NCBI RefSeq assembly: GCF_006874645.1
Contig: NZ_CP030082.1
Location: forward strand, 1,674,001-1,738,000
Reading direction: 5' to 3'
Origin: Bdellovibrio sp. ZAP7
GTDB taxonomy: Bacteria; Bdellovibrionota; Bdellovibrionia; Bdellovibrionales; Bdellovibrionaceae
Length of the DNA stretch: 64,000 nt
Below are positions 15,604 through 23,515 of the stretch, one piece after another. The position numbers and the translations under genes are program-made. The notes under the pieces were generated by a model that was not told where the DNA came from, made no database searches, and saw only the letters and a list, made by a program, of their open reading frames with translations. The stretch's first letter is position 1. Each line of letters starts with the position of its first letter.

Positions 15604-18196
15604 GTATCTACCTAAACTTCACAACATCCTCGCCTTTGTCGTATTGACGGTGGCGGTGGTGGTGATGTTGGGCTGGATTCTGCAAAATCCCAACGCGATT
15701 CGTTTTAGCTCTCATTTGATTCCGATGGCGTTTAATACGGCATTTCTGTTGTGTTTTCTGAGTATTGGAATTCTATTTTCTGATCGGGATCATTTCAGAA
15801 TTGGGCGCGCCTGTGCCGCTGTGGTTATGTTTTTTTCAGCCCTTATTTTCTCCCAATATCCTTTGGGCGTGGATATGGGGCTTGATTCCTTCTTCGTAAA
15901 TTACTTTATCGAGCCCGAAATGCTTTATCCGGGCCGCATGGCAGCCAGTACTTGCATTGCGCTTTTTCTTTTAGGTTTGGCATTGTTCTTTAATAAAAGT
16001 TCATTGCTCTGTCAGTTTGTTCGCGTCACCACCGCGGCGACGGTCTGTTGTGTGGGCCTGGTTGGTGTTGCGGGCTATGTTTTTAATATCAACTCCCAAT
16101 ACGGTTGGGGAAGTTTTTCGCGAATGGCCCTTCATACAGCCATTTGTGTGATTGTTTTGGCGATTGCCCTTCTTGCACAGTTGTGGATGCGGATGGGGCG
16201 TTTGGGAGCGCACCGCAGGCGCTTTGCGCCATTCTATGTTTTGACCGCCGGGATCTTTTTCACCGTTGGTTTGATGCAGCTATTGTATATTCAGGATTAT
16301 CAAAAAAATCGTTCGATCACCGAAATTCGTACGGCTGCTATCTTGGAAAATTTTGATAACATTTTTCGCCCCTTAACGCGTTCCCTGGGGCGTATGGCAA
16401 ATCGATTTATCTTGGATGACTATAAAAATCGCCAAGCCTGGGAAGTCGATGCTGAAATATACTCTTCAGATTTCAAAGGTGTTCGACGAATCATCTGGTC
16501 GGAAAAAGACCTTGTTGCCAAGTGGGTGTATCCCTTGAATCGCAATGCTGAGCAGGTGATAGGGGCGAAGATGACCCGTCAGCGTGGGGCCGAGGGTATC
16601 CTTGAGCAAATTCAGAAAACTCGCAAGCCCGCCATCTCGGGTGTTTTACCATTGTTGACGGGTGGTGATGGAGTCGTTCTTTATTACCCAGTTTTCAGGG
16701 GTGATGATTTTCTGGGCATTTTAAGCGTTGCCCTGGAAGCCGATGTTTTTTTTGCGGAAGCAGCGGTGGCCCCAGGTTATTTCGTGGAAATTAAAGACAA
16801 TGATGGCCACGAGTTTCTAAATACCGGAAATGCCGGTCTTGTTTACATGCGCGATTGGGGCAATACAGTTGTCTATCGGGCGCTGAATGCGAATTGGGTG
16901 TTTACAGTGACTCCCAAGCCGGATGTGGTGCAAAAAAATTCGTCTTATCTCCCTGGCGTCGTCGGAGTCTTCGGTATCAGTATTTCTTTACTCTTGGCGA
17001 TCAGTCTGGTCTTTTATTCTCGTTCACGTGAGTCTGAGCGTCGTATGAAGGACTCCTTTGACTGGCACAAGGCCGGGCGAGACAGTATTTCTTTGTTACT
17101 TTTGCAGCTGGATAAACATGGTAACGTCTCCAGTATCAACAAAGCCGCCGAGGATCTTTTAGGTTATACCGAACCTGCAATAGTCGGGAAGCCTGTATTT
17201 ATTTTGGGTGAGTATTCCGAATTGATGATGCATCGAGGACGAATGGAAGCTCAACTGCAAAAATCATTGGCCTCCGGTGATGATTATTTGGAAGCGATTT
17301 TTGAAATTGGTGAAAATCCCAGCTTTGAACGCACGCTCGTATCTAAATCAGGCAAGCCCTTTCATATGGCTATGTCCTTGCACCGGGTGACTAATGATTT
17401 GGGCGAGATTAATGGCTATCTGGTTGTTGCCGAAGATATCACCCAACGTAAAGAGCGTGAGCGTTTGTTAAAAGAGCGCGAGGAAAAAGTCCTGGTGTCT
17501 TCGCGTTTAGCGACATTGGGTGAGATGGCAGCAGGGATCGCGCACGAGATCAATAATCCCCTGACCGTGATCGGTGGCTATTTGAGTATGCTTCGTAAGA
17601 GCCTGGCCCAAAAAGGCATGGGCCAAGATGTCGAAATCAATCGCCGTATTGATTCTGTGGAATCAATGGTGGGGAGAATCGCTAAGATTGTCAGAGGTCT
17701 TCGCAGTTACGCCCATGAATCTGTTATGGATGACATGGAAGAAGTTGAAATCGCGATGATCATCGATGACACGCTGGCATTCTGCCACGAGAAATTTAAA
17801 TTGAACGACATTCAACTGACTGCCTCTGTTGAGCCTGGGCTGACAGTGAGGTGCCGTCCTTATCAAATTTCTCAAGTCCTTTTGAACCTTTTAAACAATG
17901 CCTATGATGCTGTCGCATCAGCACCTGTTAAGAAGGTCCGCATTGAAGCCTCATATCAAAGCGGTGGAATTGAAATCAGTGTGACGGACTCAGGGCCCGG
18001 TGTGCCTATGGAGTTAAGAGAAAAGATCATGCAGCCGTTCTTTACCACAAAAGAAGTCGGTAAAGGTGTGGGGCTGGGGCTTAGTATCAGTATGGGCATC
18101 ATCCAGGCTCACAACGGAAAATTCTTTTTGGACAATGAATCCCTCCAGACCAAATTTACGGTCTGGCTTCCTCATGCACCTCATCTATCCATTTAG
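15581..18196 (+). CDS. Membrane sensor histidine kinase with multi-helix N-terminus and PAS domain
   Basis: This is an 871-residue hybrid-free kinase. Residues 1-235 contain about seven transmembrane helices (MASE-like). An extracytoplasmic sensor region follows, about residues 245-460 (KDLVAKWVYPLNRNAEQVIG region), closed by another helix (VGVFGISISLLLAISLVF). A PAS domain (about 500-620) precedes the HisKA box EMAAGIAHEINNPL and the HATPase motifs (LLNNAYDAV, DSGPGVP, GLGLSIS). No receiver domain is attached, so a separate regulator is needed. The GTG start lies 23 bp inside rel, which suggests co-expression with the stringent enzyme. Its 3' end overlaps the convergent protease gene by 41 bp. 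Confidence 0.88.
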   Translation: MSRVSFNKYLPKLHNILAFVVLTVAVVVMLGWILQNPNAIRFSSHLIPMAFNTAFLLCFLSIGILFSDRDHFRIGRACAAVVMFFSALIFSQYPLGVDMGLDSFFVNYFIEPEMLYPGRMAASTCIALFLLGLALFFNKSSLLCQFVRVTTAATVCCVGLVGVAGYVFNINSQYGWGSFSRMALHTAICVIVLAIALLAQLWMRMGRLGAHRRRFAPFYVLTAGIFFTVGLMQLLYIQDYQKNRSITEIRTAAILENFDNIFRPLTRSLGRMANRFILDDYKNRQAWEVDAEIYSSDFKGVRRIIWSEKDLVAKWVYPLNRNAEQVIGAKMTRQRGAEGILEQIQKTRKPAISGVLPLLTGGDGVVLYYPVFRGDDFLGILSVALEADVFFAEAAVAPGYFVEIKDNDGHEFLNTGNAGLVYMRDWGNTVVYRALNANWVFTVTPKPDVVQKNSSYLPGVVGVFGISISLLLAISLVFYSRSRESERRMKDSFDWHKAGRDSISLLLLQLDKHGNVSSINKAAEDLLGYTEPAIVGKPVFILGEYSELMMHRGRMEAQLQKSLASGDDYLEAIFEIGENPSFERTLVSKSGKPFHMAMSLHRVTNDLGEINGYLVVAEDITQRKERERLLKEREEKVLVSSRLATLGEMAAGIAHEINNPLTVIGGYLSMLRKSLAQKGMGQDVEINRRIDSVESMVGRIAKIVRGLRSYAHESVMDDMEEVEIAMIIDDTLAFCHEKFKLNDIQLTASVEPGLTVRCRPYQISQVLLNLLNNAYDAVASAPVKKVRIEASYQSGGIEISVTDSGPGVPMELREKIMQPFFTTKEVGKGVGLGLSISMGIIQAHNGKFFLDNESLQTKFTVWLPHAPHLSI

Positions 18197-19025
18197 CAAA
18201 ATAGGAAACCTTCATCGCCGTGGAGCGGCCCTTCGTGCATGTCACGTGGCCTGCGAACTTTTTTTCGCCTGTTACAAATGAAGTCACACCAATCAAACGA
18301 GGCACGCCATTCACGTTAATGAATTGGCCCGATCCCGAGTCACCACTACAGATGAATTGAGTGTTGCCGTTACTTAGAATCGCGTAACGATCTTGCATAA
18401 GCCCGTAACCGCCATTTACTTTGACGACGGCTTTATGAAGGTCACCAGCGCTGCCGTAACCGATGGCGAAAATTTCTGCAGAGTCTTTGGTTTTGCCGTA
18501 GCCATAGATGTTTAAGAAATGGTTTTGATAGTTCTTATTTTGATCTCGCTCAATTTCGATCGGTTCAAAGCCGGTCGGTATACCGCCTGCGAAAAAACCA
18601 ATGGCCATGTCATTTAGGATGCCGACCTTGGAATATCGAAATTCTGGATGAACTACGATCTTAGATCCGTTGCGTGTATGCTCCCGAGTATTGAAAAGTC
18701 CCTTTTCATTTGCAAAAACGATTTTAAATCTGGAAAGAGTCGGAGATTTCTTTTTATCGAAACAGTGCGCAGCCGTCAGGAAGCTGTGATCGCTGATTAA
18801 TGTTGCTGTGCAGATTCCGACTGTCATTCCTAAGCTGTTTACGGGAAGGAAAAGCACCACGCCGCGGGATCCATCATCGCGACGTGCAGTAACTTTGGTA
18901 CCATTGATAACGCCTGAGGAGTCGTCGTTTAAACTGACGGTGGAATCGCTTGATCCTGGTCCACAAGCAGACAGCGTAATTGCAATGGATGTTACCAGGC
19001 TTAAAAGCACAGAAGAATTTTTCAT
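18156..19025 (-). CDS. Trypsin-like serine protease, lipoprotein
   Basis: This is a 289-residue S1-family protease. The N-terminus is a lipoprotein signal ending LSAC, so the enzyme is lipid-anchored after export. The catalytic triad is complete: H in LTAAHC, D in LNDMAIG, S in CSGDSGSG. The VINGTKV stretch, a little after the lipobox, resembles the activation site (IVGG-like), so it could be made as a zymogen. Bdellovibrio genomes carry many such proteases, commonly linked to prey digestion. It is a monocistronic minus-strand gene whose last 41 bp run antisense to the histidine kinase gene. Confidence 0.88.
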   Translation of the reverse strand: MKNSSVLLSLVTSIAITLSACGPGSSDSTVSLNDDSSGVINGTKVTARRDDGSRGVVLFLPVNSLGMTVGICTATLISDHSFLTAAHCFDKKKSPTLSRFKIVFANEKGLFNTREHTRNGSKIVVHPEFRYSKVGILNDMAIGFFAGGIPTGFEPIEIERDQNKNYQNHFLNIYGYGKTKDSAEIFAIGYGSAGDLHKAVVKVNGGYGLMQDRYAILSNGNTQFICSGDSGSGQFINVNGVPRLIGVTSFVTGEKKFAGHVTCTKGRSTAMKVSYFAKWIDEVHEEARP

Positions 19026-19137
19026 GGGATCTGTATACTCGATTTTCCGGCGAAAAAGAGCCGAAAAAGATTATATTTTTGATTCTTAATAGTATGAATG
19101 AATCAATATGAATGGAGTCAGCTGCTAAATCCTGTAA

Positions 19138-20094
19138 TTATTGCCAGCCGTAACCCACACGAAACAAGATGGCATTGGCTGTGACGGTGTCAGAAGGGGG
19201 AAAGTATACGTACTCCACACTAAATGGAATGAACGTTTTGCGGTTGAGTTGGTATTCGCCACCAGCAGAAATCGTCAAAACCTGATTGGTCGCGATTTGG
19301 TTTTCATCAAGTGCCGTTGCTGATTTGGACATCGCGATCAAAAAGCCACCGCCTAAGCCCGCCCAAGTGCGCAGTTGGTTCGTGGTGAAATAGTATTTTG
19401 CTAAAGCATAACCTGATAGATAGGTGATGTTGGCACTACAATGTGTCGAGCCTTTGCAACCCACGTTTTTGTTAGTTTGTCCTGAAACGTTGTATTGTTC
19501 TAGCATGCCGAGTCCGCGCAAGGTGATGTTGCGAGTCAGCACCCACTCATAAAATCCACCAGCGCCCAATCCTGTGCCTTTAAGCTCTGGTTGCTCTGGG
19601 GGATTGATGGCTGGATTTTCTTTGATCGTGGGTTTCATGGTATCCATGCCGTACTGACCTAAAACTCCATAAGAATTTTTAAGCGTTCTTAAGAAACTCA
19701 TGTCGCGGGCTTTATCAAACACCGAAGCTTCTTCGTCTGGAGTAGAGGCGCGATTCAAAGCTTCTTGTTGGCGACTCGTGTCCGCCTTCGGGGCTGTTTT
19801 TGATTTCGCGACGGAAGCAGAGCCAGCGCCTTTGGCTTGGAGTGTATTGCCAGTGGCGCCGCGGCCTTTAATAACATCAGCGACAGCACGATCCTCTTTG
19901 GTTTGCTTGATACGAATGATACCGATTTTTTTGTGAGTTACAGAATCGATCAAAAAGAATTCATCGCCAGGATGAACTTCCGCACCTTGAAGTTTCACCA
20001 TCACTCTGCCATTTTTAACAGCGGTCACTTCCGCCGCCAGGGCAGAGACACTGAGAATCAAACTAAGGCAAAGCAGAGTTAAGGATTTTTTCAT
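19138..20094 (-). CDS. Exported outer-membrane protein with N-terminal beta domain and barrel
   Basis: This is a 318-residue protein with a signal peptide (about 20 residues, ending ALA|AE). The next 60 residues form a small all-beta domain (VKNGRVMVKLQGAEVHPGDEF) like those that follow signal peptides in several envelope proteins. A low-complexity Ala/Lys linker follows. The C-terminal half has outer-membrane barrel character (GLGAGGFYEWVLT, YLSGYALAKYYF, ILFRVGYGWQ) and ends on an aromatic strand residue context. A Cys pair (VGCKG and HCSAN) may form a loop disulphide. It shares a 4-bp overlap with the upstream lipoprotein gene, so the two are an operon. Confidence 0.6.
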   Translation of the reverse strand: MKKSLTLLCLSLILSVSALAAEVTAVKNGRVMVKLQGAEVHPGDEFFLIDSVTHKKIGIIRIKQTKEDRAVADVIKGRGATGNTLQAKGAGSASVAKSKTAPKADTSRQQEALNRASTPDEEASVFDKARDMSFLRTLKNSYGVLGQYGMDTMKPTIKENPAINPPEQPELKGTGLGAGGFYEWVLTRNITLRGLGMLEQYNVSGQTNKNVGCKGSTHCSANITYLSGYALAKYYFTTNQLRTWAGLGGGFLIAMSKSATALDENQIATNQVLTISAGGEYQLNRKTFIPFSVEYVYFPPSDTVTANAILFRVGYGWQ

Positions 20095-20513
20095 TCGCTG
20101 ATCATCAAGTTGTTTTCAAGTTCACGAACAAACTGCTCTTTATAAAGATCCCAAACGGCCAGGCTCGAAAATTCATAAGAACAAGCCTGAACATTTTTAT
20201 CACTGCGCTGAATCGCTTTCACTTCCACAGTGCCCGGACGAGTGGTGCGCCAAATCTCCAGATCATTTTCCATCACCACAAGTTCATAATTCACACGAGG
20301 AAATTCATCATTAAACCAAGTCTCAAGGCGACTCTGATTTTTACAGCCGGTAAGAGTATAGATTTCCGAAGAAGATGAAGAGGGAGCCACCAAAGAAGCC
20401 CCATTAATTTTAGAAGGAGCTGCGGTTTCGAATTGGTTGCGACCATCCGAACGATAAACCGAACAACCTTCTAGAAACATTAAAGAAATAACAATCAAAG
20501 CTGCTGACTTCAT
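20091..20513 (-). CDS. Small lipoprotein of unknown function
   Basis: This is a 140-residue protein starting MKSAALIVISLMFLEGC; the LEGC lipobox marks a lipoprotein. The mature part is mostly polar, begins with a serine-rich linker, and contains two further cysteines (LTGCKNQ and VQACSY) that could pair. The start at 20513 is chosen for the signal peptide; an extension up to 20630 would read into palindromic element B and is rejected. Its stop overlaps the start of the barrel gene by 4 bp, so the two products probably act together in the envelope. No family is recognised. Confidence 0.65.
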   Translation of the reverse strand: MKSAALIVISLMFLEGCSVYRSDGRNQFETAAPSKINGASLVAPSSSSSEIYTLTGCKNQSRLETWFNDEFPRVNYELVVMENDLEIWRTTRPGTVEVKAIQRSDKNVQACSYEFSSLAVWDLYKEQFVRELENNLMISE

Positions 20514-20578
20514 ATTTAAAAGTATAAAGTTCGGGGAGGGGAAACACAAAAAGGGCTTCGACAATCTAGGCCTTCGAC

Positions 20579-20762
20579 CAACCGGCGGGAGCGAGCCTGC
20601 CTTGGTCGCCGTATCCTGCCTCCTGCGCATTCCGCGACACGCCTTCCGGGCTCAACCGTGGCTCGCCTTCGGCGAGTTCGCGCCATCGTGGCGCCCACGG
20701 AGGTCGCTGCATGCGCAGGAGGCAGGCCCCAGCGCCCAAGTCAGGCTCACTCCCGCCGGTTG
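20579..20762. repeat. Long palindromic element B with GC-rich core
   Basis: Arms of about 52 bp (20579-20630 and 20711-20762) are inverted repeats with a few mismatches; CAACCGGCGGGAG pairs with CTCCCGCCGGTTG outside, and CTGCCTCCTGCGCAT with ATGCGCAGGAGGCAG inside. The interior core, 20634-20707, starts GCGACACGCC and ends ACGGAGGTCGC exactly as in element A, and has its own hairpins (GGCTCGCC/GGCGAG, GGCGCCA-type around ATCGTG). Weak pairing continues outward to A- and T-runs near 20549 and 20785, so it could also end transcription. It lies upstream of the lipoprotein gene. Confidence 0.85.
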
Positions 20763-21060
20763 AACAAGTTCAACCTCGCGAACCTTTTTTGTTTGAGGGA
20801 CGACATAAATTCTTCTTCGAAATCGAATCGCAGTAGCGATTCAATTTTTCAATGGTCCTCGCGCGGTCAGAGAAGGGGGAGGAACCACGGGACTTCGTGT
20901 TTAGGTTTTCTCTTTTTCTCCGCTCGCTCGGAAACGGGGGAACTACGATTTCAATGTAGATTTTTTTGATTGCTGTTTTTGCTGAGCTTTTTAGCTAAGA
21001 GGAGAAAAGTAAGAATTTTTACCTCGAAATAGCGAAAGCCATCTCCCAAGGGAGGCTTAA
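20763..21060. other. Gene-free stretch between palindromic elements B and C
   Basis: No convincing open reading frame is found on either strand. The only clear local structures are a perfect hairpin at 20825-20842 followed by T residues (listed separately) and a CTCCC/GGGAG palindrome near 21045. Base composition is uneven, with T-rich tracts near 20965. It may be a decayed intergenic or gene remnant. Confidence 0.5.
20825..20850 (+). terminator. Candidate intrinsic terminator with no gene upstream
   Basis: GAATCGC pairs perfectly with GCGATTC around an AGTA loop and is followed by AATTTTTC. On the plus strand no gene lies upstream, so it may be a relic, or may end transcripts that pass through element B. 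Confidence 0.4.
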
Positions 21061-21274
21061 CGACGAAATTCATTTCAAGGATTGTGTGCGAATGATTGCT
21101 TCGGGATTTTCAGAGTTATGGAAAGCCCTGTGGAGCGAACCTCCGGGCCCGCACGATGCGGTATCAAAGCCCGGCAAGGCCTGGAAGGCCGGGTGAGCGG
21201 AGCAGGGCTTTCCATAACTCTGAAAAGCCCGTACCGCGAACAACGAACGAAGATCCTAGAAAGGAATTTCGTCG
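21061..21274. repeat. Long palindromic element C overlapping the end of ssb
   Basis: Inner arms 21107-21130 and 21203-21226 are a perfect 24-bp inverted repeat. Outer arms 21061-21081 and 21254-21274 match at all but two bases, and the right outer arm contains the last codons and stop of ssb. The interior, about 21135-21200, is the A/B core in inverse orientation: it reads GCGAACCTCCG, GCACGATGCG and GGGTGAGC, the complements of CGGAGGTTCGC, CGCATCGTGC and GCTCACCC. The middle arm regions between the inner and outer blocks are less well matched. Confidence 0.85.
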
Positions 21275-21696
21275 TTTGAGTTGAAGCTTGGTTCTGGACC
21301 GAAATCGTTGAAGTTGAAATCGTCGCCGCCACCTGAATTATTGTTAGAACGTGAACCAGCTTCTGCACCAGCAGCGCCAAGGAATTGAACAGTGTTAGCC
21401 ACGATTTCCGTAGCGTAGCGTTTTTGTCCTTGTTGGTCTTCCCATGAGCGTGTTTGAAGTTTACCTTCAACGTAAACTTGGCGACCTTTAGAAAGGTGTT
21501 TGCCGCAGATTTCTGCCAATTTGCCCCATACAGTTACACGGTGCCACTCAGTTTTTTCCTGACGTTGACCGTCTTTAACCCATGATTCGCTTGTTGCGAT
21601 GTTAAGGCGAGCTACAGTGCTCCCGCTTCCGATTGCTTTCACTTCTGGATCAGCACCAAGACGACCTACGATAATAACTTTATTTACTCCAGACAT
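21256..21696 (-). CDS. ssb: Single-stranded DNA-binding protein
   Basis: This 146-residue SSB has an N-terminal OB-fold ([20 protein letters not shown], then [21 protein letters not shown] and [12 protein letters not shown]), a short glycine/asparagine linker, and an acidic tail ending DEIPF that recruits partner proteins. It coats single-stranded DNA during replication, recombination and repair. It lies 164 bp after gspN on the same strand and has its own ribosome site (GGAGGGAC just before the ATG). Its last codons form one outer arm of palindromic element C, so its mRNA would end in a very large hairpin. Confidence 0.96.
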   Translation of the reverse strand: MSGVNKVIIVGRLGADPEVKAIGSGSTVARLNIATSESWVKDGQRQEKTEWHRVTVWGKLAEICGKHLSKGRQVYVEGKLQTRSWEDQQGQKRYATEIVANTVQFLGAAGAEAGSRSNNNSGGGDDFNFNDFGPEPSFNSNDEIPF

Positions 21697-21860
21697 TGTC
21701 CCTCCAAAATATTAACCCCTATGGTTTTTTGTCAGATCGGGAGTTATGTCAACAGTCGACAACTCCCTTCATTTATTTGGATTTGGAGCTGAGCAACATT
21801 TAAGCACAGCTCTGTGTCAGATTAATTCAATAAGAGATGGGGAAGTGCTTGGGCTGCGGA
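21697..21860. other. Spacer between gspN and ssb
   Basis: This 164-bp gap on the minus strand lies between the gspN stop and the ssb start. It holds the ssb ribosome site and presumably the ssb promoter; no terminator for the gsp operon is clear in it. No gene is seen. Confidence 0.5.
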
Positions 21861-22826
21861 CTAGCGCGCAGCGCCAAAGCTTGGAGGCATCATAGGATTT
21901 GATGCTGAAAGTTTAAACTTATACTGAGCGCCATCGGCCGTTGGGGACTTGAAGTTATCAATGAATGTCAGGAACAAGCCGGCCTTGTCTTGAAAGCTCT
22001 TTTTTGCACGCAAATCGATATCAAAATTGTAGGCGCCGATCTGTTGTCCGAAGGCACCGCCACGATTTACGATCGTAAGGCCAATATCGCCTTTCACAGT
22101 GCCTTGAAGCTCATCGCCCGGCTTACCAATGGTACCGCTCTCGATGACAAGTCTGCCGGCAGCTAAGCGGCCTTTAAGCTCAATAGAACTCAATTTCAAT
22201 TCAGGTACAGTCAACGGACCCATCGGTGTGTTAACGTTTGCGGGCGGAAGTTCAAACTGATTGATCGTCAGATTGATTTCCACGTCCGGTTGTTCCTGGA
22301 AAGTTAAATCAGCCAAAGCAGTTGTTTCTAAGTTCAACTGACCTTTTAAAAGCACCGGAAGATTTGCAAACTCACGGATGTCATTCAGCGCAACTTTTTT
22401 AGCGCTCACTTCAATGCGGTGTCTTTCGACGCCATTGTCGCTGCGATTGCCTTTACCCATGGAGACATTCACGTCACCTTTTAAAAGACCTTTCGCAGAA
22501 ACCGATCCATAGGGTTTTTGCTGAATCAAGCCCGTGATGGACGGAGTGATGACCAATTCCTGAGCGGATATAGCGGGAGTGCGCAGGGATTCGATATACA
22601 CATGGTCCATTTGCACACCGGGTTGCGGGAACAAGCTCATTTTCAAACGGTCGAACTGAACATAGACCGAGTTGTTGGTGACTTTCGCCACCTGTGAAGA
22701 AATCAAGTCACTCAAGTCATCAAAAGGGAATAGGACGAAAAGAAAGATGAAGGCCGAAACCACCATTACAAAGAGCTTTCCTTTGTTTTCTTTAAGCCAT
22801 TTGAAAAACTTAGAGATATTTTCCAT
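21861..22826 (-). CDS. gspN: Type II secretion protein GspN
   Basis: This is a 321-residue protein with one N-terminal membrane helix (LFVMVVSAFIFLFVLFPFDDL) and a periplasmic domain of the type II secretion GspN family. The FPFDDL after the helix and the repeated AsmA-like beta strands (GSVSAKGLLKGDVNVSMG, LQGTVKGDIGLTIVN) match that family. GspN is an accessory subunit found in some operons only. It is the last gsp gene, overlapping gspM by one base (TAATG-type junction at 22826). The assignment rests on family features and operon place. Confidence 0.8.
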   Translation of the reverse strand: MENISKFFKWLKENKGKLFVMVVSAFIFLFVLFPFDDLSDLISSQVAKVTNNSVYVQFDRLKMSLFPQPGVQMDHVYIESLRTPAISAQELVITPSITGLIQQKPYGSVSAKGLLKGDVNVSMGKGNRSDNGVERHRIEVSAKKVALNDIREFANLPVLLKGQLNLETTALADLTFQEQPDVEINLTINQFELPPANVNTPMGPLTVPELKLSSIELKGRLAAGRLVIESGTIGKPGDELQGTVKGDIGLTIVNRGGAFGQQIGAYNFDIDLRAKKSFQDKAGLFLTFIDNFKSPTADGAQYKFKLSASNPMMPPSFGAAR

Positions 22827-23515
22827 TACTCTTCCGATTCCGCTCTGGATTTTTTATTACGATTGAAACCCTTTTTCGGCGTCTCGGGCTCGGCCTGAAT
22901 AACCGGCGGAGCAGGGACGGCCAAGGCAACCAGCTTGTAAACTACGTCAAAGTAACGATTGTCTTCACGGTTTGCAGTCATAACCATATCGCTCATTTTT
23001 ACGCTGGCTGAAATATTGCTGAACTTATAGCCCAGATCCACAACCTGGCGCAGATTCAATTTTGCCAGCTGAATTTGCAAACCACCTTCACTCAAATTTG
23101 AAGGGATTAAATTTGATCCCATCGTCGTTTGTGTGCCTTTGATTTGTTCAGGTAAAAGATTCGCTGATTTGATTGTAGAATCAATATTCGCACGAAGCAT
23201 ATCCATGGAAGGAGCCGGGGGGATGGCTGGCACTTCGGCGGCTTCGCGTGATACTTTTAAAAGCTCGCGAATCGTCATGCGTTTTCCTTCGAATTCTCCC
23301 ACAGCTTCTGATGAGCCGTTGAAATAACCGTAAGGAACAGACAGCACCATCAGTGTCACAACAGCAATTCCACCATACATCGTCAACTGCTGCATGGCTG
23401 GAGTCATGTTCTCATAGCGGTCACGCAATTGGTTGTAGGTGCCACTTTCCTGGATGCGATCCCAAGTGGCGCGAAGTTCAGTTGATAGCTTGTCTTTCAA
23501 ATCATCTAAGTTCAT
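22826..23515 (-). CDS. gspM: Type II secretion inner-membrane protein GspM
   Basis: This is a 229-residue bitopic protein: about 45 cytoplasmic residues, one membrane helix (MYGGIAVVTLMVLSVPYGYF), and a periplasmic domain. GspM dimerises with GspL in the assembly platform. Sequence conservation in this family is low; the call depends on topology, size and position right after gspL (4-bp ATGA overlap) and before gspN. The C-terminus is lysine/arginine-rich and ends in acidic residues, which is unusual for GspM but not disqualifying. Confidence 0.78.
   Translation of the reverse strand: MNLDDLKDKLSTELRATWDRIQESGTYNQLRDRYENMTPAMQQLTMYGGIAVVTLMVLSVPYGYFNGSSEAVGEFEGKRMTIRELLKVSREAAEVPAIPPAPSMDMLRANIDSTIKSANLLPEQIKGTQTTMGSNLIPSNLSEGGLQIQLAKLNLRQVVDLGYKFSNISASVKMSDMVMTANREDNRYFDVVYKLVALAVPAPPVIQAEPETPKKGFNRNKKSRAESEE

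Noticed and set aside
20514-20969. Arg-rich open frames through palindrome B, including an N-terminal extension of the lipoprotein
   Set aside because: The translation is repeat-derived (Arg/Pro-rich) and placed before a complete lipoprotein signal peptide that starts at 20513.
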